64,000 nucleotides of DNA from Spelaeicoccus albus. Lineage in GTDB: Bacteria; Actinomycetota; Actinomycetes; Actinomycetales; Brevibacteriaceae. A model generated the notes under the pieces. That model was not told where the DNA came from and made no database searches. It was given only the letters and a program-made list of their open reading frames with translations. The first letter of the stretch is position 1. Each line of letters starts with the position of its first letter. Below, piece after piece: positions 27,485 to 36,086 of the stretch. The position numbers and the translations under genes were made by a program. Where the stretch lies: contig NZ_JACBZP010000001.1 of the NCBI RefSeq assembly GCF_013409065.1, positions 2,108,001 to 2,172,000 on the forward strand, given 5' to 3'.

Positions 27485-29953
27485 TTAATCCATGCTCATC
27501 CCTTCGACGGGCGTGAGCTTGGTGGCCCGACGGGCCGGCAGGATCGAGGCGATGAGCCCGGCCAACACGGCCACTGCGAGAACGATTCCGAACTGGCCCC
27601 AGGGAATCACCAGCAGAGTCGGAAGGTCCGAGGAGCTCGTGATGGCACCGGTGCCGGCCCAGCCGTAGAACACGCCGAACCCGATTCCCAGCAGCGCCGC
27701 GACTGCCGCGACCAAAATGGACTCGAGCCCGAGCATTCCGCGCAGCTGCCCCTTCGTCAGTCCCATCGCCCGCAGCAAAGCCGACTCGCGGCGCCGTTCC
27801 ATCACGGACAAGGCGAGGGTGTTGCCGACACCGACCAGGGCGATGACCACTGCAATCGCCAGCAAACCAACGACGACGAGCATCATGGTGCTGATGACCT
27901 GACCGTACGCCGCCCGCTCGGCCGCGCCGCCGCTGACATTCGCATCCGGGACGTCCTTGGTGATCGAGGACGACATGTCCTGAATGTCGGACGCCGAGAG
28001 CGACGGGTCGATTCTCAGCCACACCTGGGTGGCCGGAGCATCGGCGTCCATCGCGTGCAGCGTGCCGGCCGTGACGAGCGCCGAACCGTCCGGTGCCTGA
28101 GATTTGACGTCGACCGTCAGATCGCGCTGTTCCGGGCCGACGGGAACCGAATCGCCGTCCTGCACGTGCAGCTGTTCGGCGGTGCCGGGATTCACGATGA
28201 CCTGCGAGTTGCCGGGGGTCAGCTTGTCCGAGTGCACGACCCGGTCGAGCGTGCCGGTCTCCAGCCCGAGAAGCGTCAGATGCGAATCGCCGACCTTTTG
28301 CCGGTCGCCGTGCACCACTGTCGAATCCCGGACATGGTCGGCACCGCGGATCGATGCGGTCTGCGCCGCGGTCATTCCGTGATCGGTTGACACGATCAAG
28401 TCGACCGGCCGCTTGTCGTTGACTTCGCTGACGAGTGAACCGCGCACCGATGTGGCACCGACCATCACCGTCGTGACGAGAGTGACGCCGATCAGCAGGG
28501 CCGCCGCCGTGGTGGCGGTGCGGCCGGGGTTGCGGATCGCGTTGGCCGCGGCCAAGCGACCCGGCACGCCGGTGAACGCGATGAGCGAGCCGACACCTCG
28601 GACCGCGAGCGGCACGAGAAGCGATGAGGCGAGTAACACGCCGACAAAGCAAATGACGCCGCCCGGCAATCCCGCTGCAAGACCCGCCCCGAGAGCGCCG
28701 GCTACCAGGAGAGCCGAACCGCCGGCGATCAACACCGCGGCAATACAAAGCCGGACCACGCCGGCATGCGACGATGCGGGGACGGAATCGACCGGCCGCA
28801 TTGCCGCCACGGGGCGCACCTTGGTGGCCCGGCGCGCCGGCATCATGGCGGCGACCATTGTGACGACGACGCCCGCGACGATCCCGATGGCGATATGGGC
28901 GATATTCGGCGACGGGGCGGTGAGGCCGATACCCGTCGAACCGGTGCTGGACAGCGCGGCGACCCCGGCCGCCAGACCGTAGCCGGCCAGCACGCCGATC
29001 ACGGACGCAAGGAAGCCAGTAGTGAACGCCTCCGTGTAGACCGACCGGCGCACTTGCGATTTCGACGCGCCGACGCAGCGGAGCAGAGCGAGCTCGCGGG
29101 TGCGTTGGGCGACGAGCACCGCGAACGTGTTCGCAATGACGATGGCGGCCACGAAGAGGGAAATCGTGGCAAAAACGAGCACGACCATTGTCAGCAGATC
29201 GCTGTTGCCCGTGACTTGTTTGACCGAAGCGTCCAGCGCTTGGTCGTGAGTTTGCACGCTTGCATCAAGCCCGGCCTTGTCGAGCGCGTGCGAGACGGAT
29301 GCGGACACCGCGGAATCCGACGCGCCGTCCGAGGCGACGAGGATGCCGTTCACCGCGGGATCCCGGTCGAGACTGGACCGCCCGGCGTCCGTCATCGTCG
29401 CCGTCACCATTCCGGCGCTCAACACGGAGCCCGCGTTTTCGGTAATGCCGGAGACCGTGACCCGCACCGGCGTCTCATTCACAGATTGCGCACGCCGATC
29501 GATTGTCGTCTTCATCACCGTGATGGTGCTTCCGACCTTGGCGTGGAAGTTCGCGGCCGACGATTTATCCAGCGTGATTTGTTTCGGCGTGGAGGGCCAG
29601 GTGCCGGATTCGAGCTTTTGCCACCGGAGTTCCTTGTCCGGCAAGGAGGTGATTTCGGCATTGGTGCGCTGCCCGTCGATCCGGGCGCCAACGTAACTTT
29701 GCCGGACGGCGTCGGCGGCTTTCACGTGATCGGCTCCGCGGACGGCGGCCAGATCCTTGGCCGGCCGGTCGCCCTTCACTTGCACGGAAGCGTGTTCGAG
29801 CGGCGCGGCCACGGCCGTCGCTATCGTCTTGTTGAACGATGCGGACAAGGCCAATGTGCCGACCACGAAGCCGACCGACAGAATGATGGCGATCGACGAG
29901 GCGATGAGACGCGGGGCGCCCGCGCGGATTTGCGCCCAGGTGGCGGTTTTCAT
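27485..29953 (-). CDS. ABC transporter permease, MacB/FtsX type with two FtsX domains
   Basis: An 822-residue membrane protein. It starts with one transmembrane helix (SIAIILSVGFVVGTLALSASF), then a long extracytoplasmic domain, three helices ending near an ATKVRPVAAMRPVD block, a second block of helices and extracytoplasmic domain, and a final FtsX domain ending ATKLTPVEGMSMD. Both FtsX copies carry the cytoplasmic ALLRCVGASK or ALLRAMGLTK coupling helix. This layout is typical of actinobacterial lipoprotein or peptide exporters. Coupled by a 4-base overlap to its ATPase. Confidence 0.9.
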   Translation of the reverse strand: MKTATWAQIRAGAPRLIASSIAIILSVGFVVGTLALSASFNKTIATAVAAPLEHASVQVKGDRPAKDLAAVRGADHVKAADAVRQSYVGARIDGQRTNAEITSLPDKELRWQKLESGTWPSTPKQITLDKSSAANFHAKVGSTITVMKTTIDRRAQSVNETPVRVTVSGITENAGSVLSAGMVTATMTDAGRSSLDRDPAVNGILVASDGASDSAVSASVSHALDKAGLDASVQTHDQALDASVKQVTGNSDLLTMVVLVFATISLFVAAIVIANTFAVLVAQRTRELALLRCVGASKSQVRRSVYTEAFTTGFLASVIGVLAGYGLAAGVAALSSTGSTGIGLTAPSPNIAHIAIGIVAGVVVTMVAAMMPARRATKVRPVAAMRPVDSVPASSHAGVVRLCIAAVLIAGGSALLVAGALGAGLAAGLPGGVICFVGVLLASSLLVPLAVRGVGSLIAFTGVPGRLAAANAIRNPGRTATTAAALLIGVTLVTTVMVGATSVRGSLVSEVNDKRPVDLIVSTDHGMTAAQTASIRGADHVRDSTVVHGDRQKVGDSHLTLLGLETGTLDRVVHSDKLTPGNSQVIVNPGTAEQLHVQDGDSVPVGPEQRDLTVDVKSQAPDGSALVTAGTLHAMDADAPATQVWLRIDPSLSASDIQDMSSSITKDVPDANVSGGAAERAAYGQVISTMMLVVVGLLAIAVVIALVGVGNTLALSVMERRRESALLRAMGLTKGQLRGMLGLESILVAAVAALLGIGFGVFYGWAGTGAITSSSDLPTLLVIPWGQFGIVLAVAVLAGLIASILPARRATKLTPVEGMSMD

Positions 29954-30792
29954 CGGGAGACCGCCTCCTCATCGGTACGGCCGAGACGGCGGAGCGCTTC
30001 GATGACGTCGTCCTCGGACGGGGAGGAGATGTCGCCGGCGATCCGACCGTCGGCAAGCATGACCACGCGGTCGGCGTACGAAGCGGCCACGGGATCGTGA
30101 GTGACCATGATGACCGTTTGGGACAGCTCGCGCACGCTGCGGCGGAGCAGTCCGAGAACCTCGGCGCCGGAGTTCGAATCGAGATTGCCCGTCGGTTCGT
30201 CGCCAAATATGACATCCGGCCGGCTGAGCAGCGCCCGGGCTACTGCAACGCGTTGCTGCTGGCCGCCGGAAAGCTCATGAGGCTTGTGCTTCAACCGCGG
30301 TTCCAGACCGAGGATCGACACGACCTGGTCCATCCAGGCCCGGTCGGGCTTCCGGGAAGCCAGTTCGAGAGGCAGCAGCATGTTTTGCTTGGCCGTGAGC
30401 GTCGGCACCAGATTGAACGCTTGGAACACGAAGCCGACGCGGTCGCGACGAAGCCGGGTGAGCTGCTTGTCGCCCAGTCGCGTGATCTCGGTGCCGCCAA
30501 GGTAGACCGAACCGCTGCTGGCCGAATCGAGCCCGGCCAAGCAGTGCATCAGCGTGGACTTACCGGAGCCGGACGGGCCCATGATGGCTGTGAACTTTCC
30601 GCGTTCAAAGCCGACGGATACGGCGTCGAGCGCGGTCACCGCCGTTTCGCGGCTCCCGTACTTCTTGGTCAGCGCGATGGCCGAGACGGCGGCCAGGGCG
30701 TCCGGCGACGTGCCGGGAATCGCTGCCGCGGAAGTATCGTTTTCCGGGTCGGAGGCGCTCAAGCCGCCATAGGTGCGGGCCGAGAAGTTCAT
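29950..30792 (-). CDS. ABC transporter ATP-binding protein (MacB/LolD type)
   Basis: A 280-residue ATPase: Walker A GPSGSGKST at residues 72-80, signature LSGGQ at 174-178, Walker B VIFGDEPTGNLD at 194-205. A nonconserved 35-residue N-terminal extension precedes the domain. A CGAAAGG ribosome site lies just upstream of the ATG. With the overlapping permease gene it forms a complete exporter. It lies 203 bases downstream of the response regulator gene, on the same strand, which suggests control by that two-component system. Confidence 0.92.
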   Translation of the reverse strand: MNFSARTYGGLSASDPENDTSAAAIPGTSPDALAAVSAIALTKKYGSRETAVTALDAVSVGFERGKFTAIMGPSGSGKSTLMHCLAGLDSASSGSVYLGGTEITRLGDKQLTRLRRDRVGFVFQAFNLVPTLTAKQNMLLPLELASRKPDRAWMDQVVSILGLEPRLKHKPHELSGGQQQRVAVARALLSRPDVIFGDEPTGNLDSNSGAEVLGLLRRSVRELSQTVIMVTHDPVAASYADRVVMLADGRIAGDISSPSEDDVIEALRRLGRTDEEAVSR

Positions 30793-30995
30793 TGTTGACC
30801 TTTCGTAACGGACGGGGATCGGGATGTCGTATTCGACGTTATTGGTTTCCCGATCCTTCCGCGTCGGCCCGAAAGGCGAACCTGACCGGCCCGGCGTACG
30901 ACCTCGGTATGACCCAAGCCCCGCCGAGCATCCACCCGCACGCGTCCTGCGGAACCCGGGCCCGCGGTCCGATGCGTGGAGCGCCGCAAGCGCGG

Positions 30996-31697
30996 CTACT
31001 CGCCGGGGACGACGAGCCGCGTTTCGTATGCCACGACGACGGCCTGCACCCGGTCACGCACGTCAAGCTTGGACAGAATCCGCCCGACATGTGTCTTCAC
31101 GGTGGCCTCGGACAGATAGAACTTGGCGGCGATCTCGCCGTTCGACAAGCCGTGCGCCATTTCTCGTAAGACTTCCTGCTCCCTGTGGGTCAGCGCGCCG
31201 AGTCGGCCCGGGCCGTCGTCCGGCGCAGCATCGACGACGAGCATGGGCGCCACATGATCGAGCAGCCGACGCGTCGTCGACGGCGCGATCACCGCGTCGC
31301 CGCTGTGCACCGTGCGAATCGCGGCCAGCAGATCCTCCGGCTGAGCGTCTTTGAGCAGGAATCCGCTGGCTCCGGCCTTGATGGCGGCAAGCGCGTATTC
31401 ATCGAGGTCGAAGGTGGTGAGCATGACGATCCGCGCCTCGTGCATGCGGCCGGATTCCTGCTCGGCCAGCAGACGCTTCGTTGTCTCGATACCGTCGAGC
31501 CTGGGCATCCTGACGTCCATGAGCACGACGTCGGCGGAAATGGCGAGCAGCTTTTGCACCGCATCGACGCCGTCCGCCGCCTCGGCGACCACCTCGAGGT
31601 CCGGCTGCGAGTCGATCACCATCCGGAAGCCCGTCCGCAGCAGTTCCTGGTCGTCGACGAGCGCCACGCGAATGGGGGAGTTCGATGATGAAGTCAT
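30996..31697 (-). CDS. Response regulator, NarL/FixJ family
   Basis: A 233-residue regulator with an N-terminal receiver domain (acidic pair in VALVDDQELL, phosphoacceptor Asp61 in LMDVRMPRLDG, conserved Thr in MLTTFD, Lys in LLKDAQ) and a LuxR-type helix-turn-helix (LTHREQEVLREMAHGLSNGEIAAKFYLSEATVKTHV in register). Its start overlaps the histidine kinase stop by 4 bases. It likely controls the adjacent ABC exporter. Confidence 0.94.
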   Translation of the reverse strand: MTSSSNSPIRVALVDDQELLRTGFRMVIDSQPDLEVVAEAADGVDAVQKLLAISADVVLMDVRMPRLDGIETTKRLLAEQESGRMHEARIVMLTTFDLDEYALAAIKAGASGFLLKDAQPEDLLAAIRTVHSGDAVIAPSTTRRLLDHVAPMLVVDAAPDDGPGRLGALTHREQEVLREMAHGLSNGEIAAKFYLSEATVKTHVGRILSKLDVRDRVQAVVVAYETRLVVPGE

Positions 31698-32938
31698 GAG
31701 GATCCTTGATGGTAGGGGCCGTGCTGGTACGGGAAGTAGGCGTGCACCGCGAAGCCGCCGCCCGGCGACGGGCCGGCCGTGACGTCACCGCCGTACAGCG
31801 AGGCGCGTTCGTTCATACCGCGGATCCCGCTGCCGAGCCCGTCGGTCTGATCGGCGCCGGCGCCGCGTCCGTCGTCGCGCACCCGCACCTCGACGCCTGC
31901 CGGTCCATACGAGATGCGCACGTGCGCCCGCGCATTCGGCCCGCCGTGTTTCATGGTGTTCGTCAGACTTTCTTGGACGATCCGGTAGATCGCGAGCTCG
32001 GCGCCCGTCGGCAACGGCCGCGGCGGACCGGTCTGTTCGAGCGAAGCCGGGAGGCCGGTCCGGTCGATCGTCGACACCAGCGACGGCACGTCGGCCAGCG
32101 TCGGCTGCGGCCGGACGTCGGCGTCGTCGTCGCCGCTGCGCAGCACCCCGAGAAGTCTGCGCATGTCGGCAAGCGCCGACCGTCCCGTGTCCGAAATGGT
32201 CCCCAGGGCGCGCCTGGCCGCGTCCGCATCGGCCGCGGCGGCATACCGGCCGCCGTCCGCCTGGGCGATCATGACCGACAGCGAATGCGCGACGACGTCG
32301 TGCATCTCTCGGGCGATCCTTGCGCGTTCGGCGCTGGCGGCCAGTCGGGTCTCCTGCTCGCGCTCGATCTCGAGACGGCGGTTTCGATCGGCAAGGTCAA
32401 GCATTTGACGGCGGCGGACGCTCGTCAAATCGCCCAGCAACCACGCAATCAACACGATTGCCGCGCAGATGGAGGCGATCAGCACGCTGCCGATGATGAC
32501 GTCGAACGCCAGGCTCGAGATCGAAGGCGGCCGGCGTATGAGCGTGGGCAGGTATTGGCGGATCGGCAGCAACAGGCTGCCGATCAACGCGGTCGTCAGG
32601 CCGGCTCGGGCCGCCCAGCGCGGGCCGTAGGCCGCGAGCGCGTAGACCGACATGGGCACTGCGACGATCGGCAGGTTCGGAAACACGCCGGCCGTCAGGT
32701 ACGCGATGGCGAACAGGGCCACGCCGGCGCTGGAGAGCACCGGCCGGGTTCGTCGCCAGGCCAGCGGAATCAGCATGCCGATGCCGGTGATTTCCGCGGC
32801 AACTACCGAATTTCGGGTGCTGGACGCCTGCGCCGTCAGAAAAAGCAGCGAGACAAGGATCAGCGGGACCGTCATGAGCGCGTCGATGACGAACGGATGT
32901 TCACGCACCCACCGGTACGCCTGGTGTCGCCTCCCCAT
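31694..32938 (-). CDS. Sensor histidine kinase, HisKA_3 (NarX/LiaS-like) family
   Basis: A 414-residue membrane kinase. Five or six hydrophobic segments in the first 170 residues form a sensor without a large extracellular domain. The phosphorylated His is His213 in EMHDVVAHSLSVM (HisKA_3 type), and the ATPase domain has ESLTNTMKHGG (N box) and GLGSGIRGMNERASL (G box). A TACAGT box 8 bases before the ATG suggests a leaderless transcript. Its gene is divergent from the Eis-like acetyltransferase. Confidence 0.92.
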   Translation of the reverse strand: MGRRHQAYRWVREHPFVIDALMTVPLILVSLLFLTAQASSTRNSVVAAEITGIGMLIPLAWRRTRPVLSSAGVALFAIAYLTAGVFPNLPIVAVPMSVYALAAYGPRWAARAGLTTALIGSLLLPIRQYLPTLIRRPPSISSLAFDVIIGSVLIASICAAIVLIAWLLGDLTSVRRRQMLDLADRNRRLEIEREQETRLAASAERARIAREMHDVVAHSLSVMIAQADGGRYAAAADADAARRALGTISDTGRSALADMRRLLGVLRSGDDDADVRPQPTLADVPSLVSTIDRTGLPASLEQTGPPRPLPTGAELAIYRIVQESLTNTMKHGGPNARAHVRISYGPAGVEVRVRDDGRGAGADQTDGLGSGIRGMNERASLYGGDVTAGPSPGGGFAVHAYFPYQHGPYHQGSS

Positions 32939-33075
32939 ACTGCACGACTGTATCGACTTGCCGGCCCGTCGTCGTCATCCCGCCGGCTGAGCCGAGCCGG
33001 AGCGCCGTCCTCCTTGCGTGGGATGGGCGGCCGGCCCGCGCGGATATTCCGGTCGACCGTGCTAATCCGTGCCGG

Positions 33076-33081
33076 TAGAGT
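33076..33081 (+). promoter_or_regulatory. -10 box of the Eis-like gene, probable leaderless start
   Basis: TAGAGT ends 6 bases before the GTG start at 33088; TCGACC at 33053-33058 with a 17-base spacer is a possible -35 box. There is no ribosome site. Confidence 0.5.
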
Positions 33082-33087
33082 TGAGCG

Positions 33088-34368
33088 GTGACCACATCTC
33101 GGTATGAATTCAAAAACTTCACGGCACGACTCGACGGCGACAAGCCGGACGACGCGACGGGGCACTGGATCGACGCCGTCAGTCTGGGCTTCCACGACCG
33201 TAAGCCGACGGACGCCACGAAGGCCGTCCACATCCGGCGGGGCGCGGCCGACGGCAAGACGATGACCGGAGCCTACGACACGCGGGCTCCGGCGGAAGCC
33301 ATGCCCGGCCCCGTCGGCACCTTCGTCGGCTACGACAAGACGCTCAACGTCGGCGGCGCCTTGTTGCCGGCGTACTTGATCAGCGCCGTCACGGTTCGGC
33401 CCACCCACCGGCGCAACGGACTGCTGCGGCGCATGATGACCGACGGCCTGGCCGGGGCCGCCGAGGCCGGCACGCCGATCGCCGCCCTCACGGCCAGCGA
33501 GGGCACCATTTACCGCCGGTTCGGTTTCGGCTGCGCCGTCAACAAGAAGACGATGACCGTCGACACGACCCCGCGCTTCGGCATGCTCGTTCCCGCGCCC
33601 GGCAGCGTGGAGATCGTGGACGCCGGCAAGCTGCGTGAGATCGGGCCGGCCGTGTTCGACGACTATCACCGTGTGCAGATCGGGTCGGTCGGTCGGCAGG
33701 GCGAATACGCCGATATCATCTCCGGCGATCTCGGCGAGAACGGCGAGCCCGATCCGGCCGTGCGGGCCGCAGTGCACTACGACGACGCCGGCGTCATCGA
33801 CGGATACGTCAGCTACAAGTTCGCGGGCTGGGGCCAAACGCCGGGGACTATCGACCTGATCGATCTGATAGCGCTGAACCCCGGCGCTTACCGGGGGCTG
33901 TGGGAATTCCTGGGCAGCATCGACCTGGTGACGCGGATCAAGATCCCCGGCGCGCTCGGCGACGATCTGCTCGCCGCCAGCCTTGTCGATGCGCGCACCG
34001 TCAATGTCACCGAAGACCGCGACCACCTGTGGTTGCGGATCCTCGACACCGCCGCCTGCCTGGAAGCCCGTGACTACGACGCGGACGGCCGGCTGACTTT
34101 CCGGGTCGACGACTCGCTTGGCTACGCCGCCGGCACGTACCTACTCGAAGTGGCCGGCGGCCGCGGGACCGTGACGAAGGAGCCGGACGACGCGCCGTCC
34201 GACTTCAAGCTGGATGTCGCGGACCTCTCCGCGATCTATCTGGGCGCCGTGTCCCCGCTGACGCTGATCGATGCGGGCCGGATCACCGCCGCGAGCCGGG
34301 ATGTCGCCACCACACTGCGCGCCGTGTTCGCGCCCGGCGGCAGTGTGTGGTGTACTACCGAGTTCTAG
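33088..34368 (+). CDS. GNAT family N-acetyltransferase, Eis-like
   Basis: A 426-residue protein with the three-part plan of mycobacterial Eis: an N-terminal GNAT domain with the acetyl-CoA loop TVRPTHRRNGLLRRMM, a second GNAT-like domain, and a C-terminal sterol-carrier-like domain. The last residue is Phe (WCTTEF), which in Eis supplies its carboxylate to catalysis. Eis proteins acetylate amines, including aminoglycosides and lysine side chains; the natural substrate here is unknown. Alone in its transcription unit, followed by a hairpin. Confidence 0.87.
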   Translation: MTTSRYEFKNFTARLDGDKPDDATGHWIDAVSLGFHDRKPTDATKAVHIRRGAADGKTMTGAYDTRAPAEAMPGPVGTFVGYDKTLNVGGALLPAYLISAVTVRPTHRRNGLLRRMMTDGLAGAAEAGTPIAALTASEGTIYRRFGFGCAVNKKTMTVDTTPRFGMLVPAPGSVEIVDAGKLREIGPAVFDDYHRVQIGSVGRQGEYADIISGDLGENGEPDPAVRAAVHYDDAGVIDGYVSYKFAGWGQTPGTIDLIDLIALNPGAYRGLWEFLGSIDLVTRIKIPGALGDDLLAASLVDARTVNVTEDRDHLWLRILDTAACLEARDYDADGRLTFRVDDSLGYAAGTYLLEVAGGRGTVTKEPDDAPSDFKLDVADLSAIYLGAVSPLTLIDAGRITAASRDVATTLRAVFAPGGSVWCTTEF

Positions 34369-34382
34369 CCCGCTCCCATCCC

Positions 34383-34408
34383 CGTAAAACGCGGCGCGGC
34401 GTTTTACG
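34383..34408 (+). terminator. Hairpin after the Eis-like gene
   Basis: CGTAAAACGC (34383-34392) and GCGTTTTACG (34399-34408) pair perfectly around a 6-base loop, 14 bases after the stop. No U-tract follows. Confidence 0.55.
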
Positions 34409-34486
34409 CACGGGCTCTGTGATTTGTCTCACCAACTGGCATAGCGTGGAGGAGACGGACATCGCAGCATTCGGAAGGCAACGTTC

Positions 34487-36052
34487 ATGACAACCGCCAA
34501 CGCGCACATCGCATCAATCGTCAATGGCGCCCAGGCCGACGCCGGGGCGAAGGAGTTCGTCTCGCGCAATCCGGCACGCACGTCGGACGTCGTGGCAACC
34601 GTGTCGCTGTCCGGCCCCGACACGCTTGTCAACGCCGCACGGGTCGCCCGCACGGCGCAGCGCACGTGGGCCGAGGTTCCGGCGCCGGTCCGAGGCACCG
34701 TGATCGCCGCATTCAGCCGGCTGATGAAGGCCAACAAGGAACGGTTGGCGCGCATCGTCACGCGGGAAATCGGCAAGCCGTATGCCGAGAGCCTTGGCGA
34801 AGTACAAGAGGTCATCGACACCGCCGACTACTTCCTGGGCGAGGGGCGACGGCTGTACGGCCAGACGGTGCCCAGCGAAATGCCCGACAAGCAACTTTTC
34901 ACGTTCCGCGTGCCCGTCGGCGTGGCTACCATCGTCACGGCCGGCAACTTCCCGGTCGCGGTGCCGTCGTGGTACATAGTGCCGGCCCTTGTCACAGGCA
35001 ATGCGATCGTGTGGAAGCCCGCCGAATACGCCGCTGAGTGCGCCAGAGCGTTCACCGAGATCGCGTGGCGCGCCGGAGTTCCGAAGGACGTGCTGCAACT
35101 CGTGTACGCCGACGGCAACGACACCTATGCCGGGTTGGAAGCGGCGTTGGACGCGGGCCTTGTCGACAAAATCGGATTCACCGGGTCGAGCGTCGTCGGG
35201 CACGCGATCGGTGAACTGGCCGGTCGGCATCTGCAGGTTCCCTGCCTCGAGCTCGGCGGCAAGAACCCGCAGGTGGTCGCGCCGGACGCCGATCTGGATC
35301 TGGCCGTCGACGGTGCGCTCTTCGGCGGGTTCGGCACCGCCGGTCAGCGCTGCACTTCGCTGGGCACCCTGATCGTGCACAGGTCCGTCTACGATGAATT
35401 CGTCGCCAAGTTCCGCACGGCAGTGGAAGACGCAGTGATCGGCGATCCCACCGAAGGCGTGCTGTACGGGCCCATGCTGGATCAGAAGTTCGCCGATCAC
35501 TTTGAGGACATTCTCGGGTGGATCCAGCCGCACCACACCGTGATCGGGTCGACCGGCACCGGCCGCATCACCGCCGACAATCCGCGCGCGAATTTCGTCG
35601 GCGACCCGGACGAGGGCGTGTTCTACCACCCGGTCATCCTCACCGGCGTGCGGCAAGACGACGCAGTGTTCACCGAGGAGACGTTCGGACCGCTTGTCGG
35701 CGTTGTCGCCTACGATGACTTCGACGAGGCAATCGCGTTGGCCAACCGATCCGGTTACGGTCTGTCGGCATCCGTGTACACGAATGACCCGGCGACGGCC
35801 TTCCGGTTCCGGTCCGGGGTCTCGGCCGGCATGGTCAGCGTCAACAACTCGACGTCCGGCGCCGAGGCCCATCTGCCGTTCGGCGGCAACGGCCGCTCGG
35901 GCAACGGCAGCAGGCAGTCCGGGCTCTGGGTGCTCGACCAGTTCACGAAGTGGCAGTCGATGAACTGGGACTTCTCCGGCACCTTGCAAAAGGCCCAAAT
36001 GGACGTCGTGCCGACAATCGGGCCCGAGCTCGACTACTTGTTGCCCGAGTAG
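34487..36052 (+). CDS. Aldehyde dehydrogenase family protein
   Basis: A 521-residue NAD(P)-dependent aldehyde dehydrogenase. The catalytic cysteine is in FGTAGQRCTSLGTL, the general base Glu in CLELGGKNPQ, and the cofactor loop in GFTGSSVVG. The GTAGQRCT motif is closer to ALDH7-type enzymes than to typical semialdehyde dehydrogenases. The next gene, 34 bases on, encodes a sarcosine-oxidase-like flavoenzyme, so the pair may oxidise an amine and then the resulting aldehyde. It is also the only candidate in the window for the 2-oxoglutarate semialdehyde dehydrogenase that the hydroxyproline island lacks; this is speculative. Confidence 0.9.
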   Translation: MTTANAHIASIVNGAQADAGAKEFVSRNPARTSDVVATVSLSGPDTLVNAARVARTAQRTWAEVPAPVRGTVIAAFSRLMKANKERLARIVTREIGKPYAESLGEVQEVIDTADYFLGEGRRLYGQTVPSEMPDKQLFTFRVPVGVATIVTAGNFPVAVPSWYIVPALVTGNAIVWKPAEYAAECARAFTEIAWRAGVPKDVLQLVYADGNDTYAGLEAALDAGLVDKIGFTGSSVVGHAIGELAGRHLQVPCLELGGKNPQVVAPDADLDLAVDGALFGGFGTAGQRCTSLGTLIVHRSVYDEFVAKFRTAVEDAVIGDPTEGVLYGPMLDQKFADHFEDILGWIQPHHTVIGSTGTGRITADNPRANFVGDPDEGVFYHPVILTGVRQDDAVFTEETFGPLVGVVAYDDFDEAIALANRSGYGLSASVYTNDPATAFRFRSGVSAGMVSVNNSTSGAEAHLPFGGNGRSGNGSRQSGLWVLDQFTKWQSMNWDFSGTLQKAQMDVVPTIGPELDYLLPE

Positions 36053-36086
36053 CGACGAATCGGAACGAGCCTGCGAGGGGGCTGGA

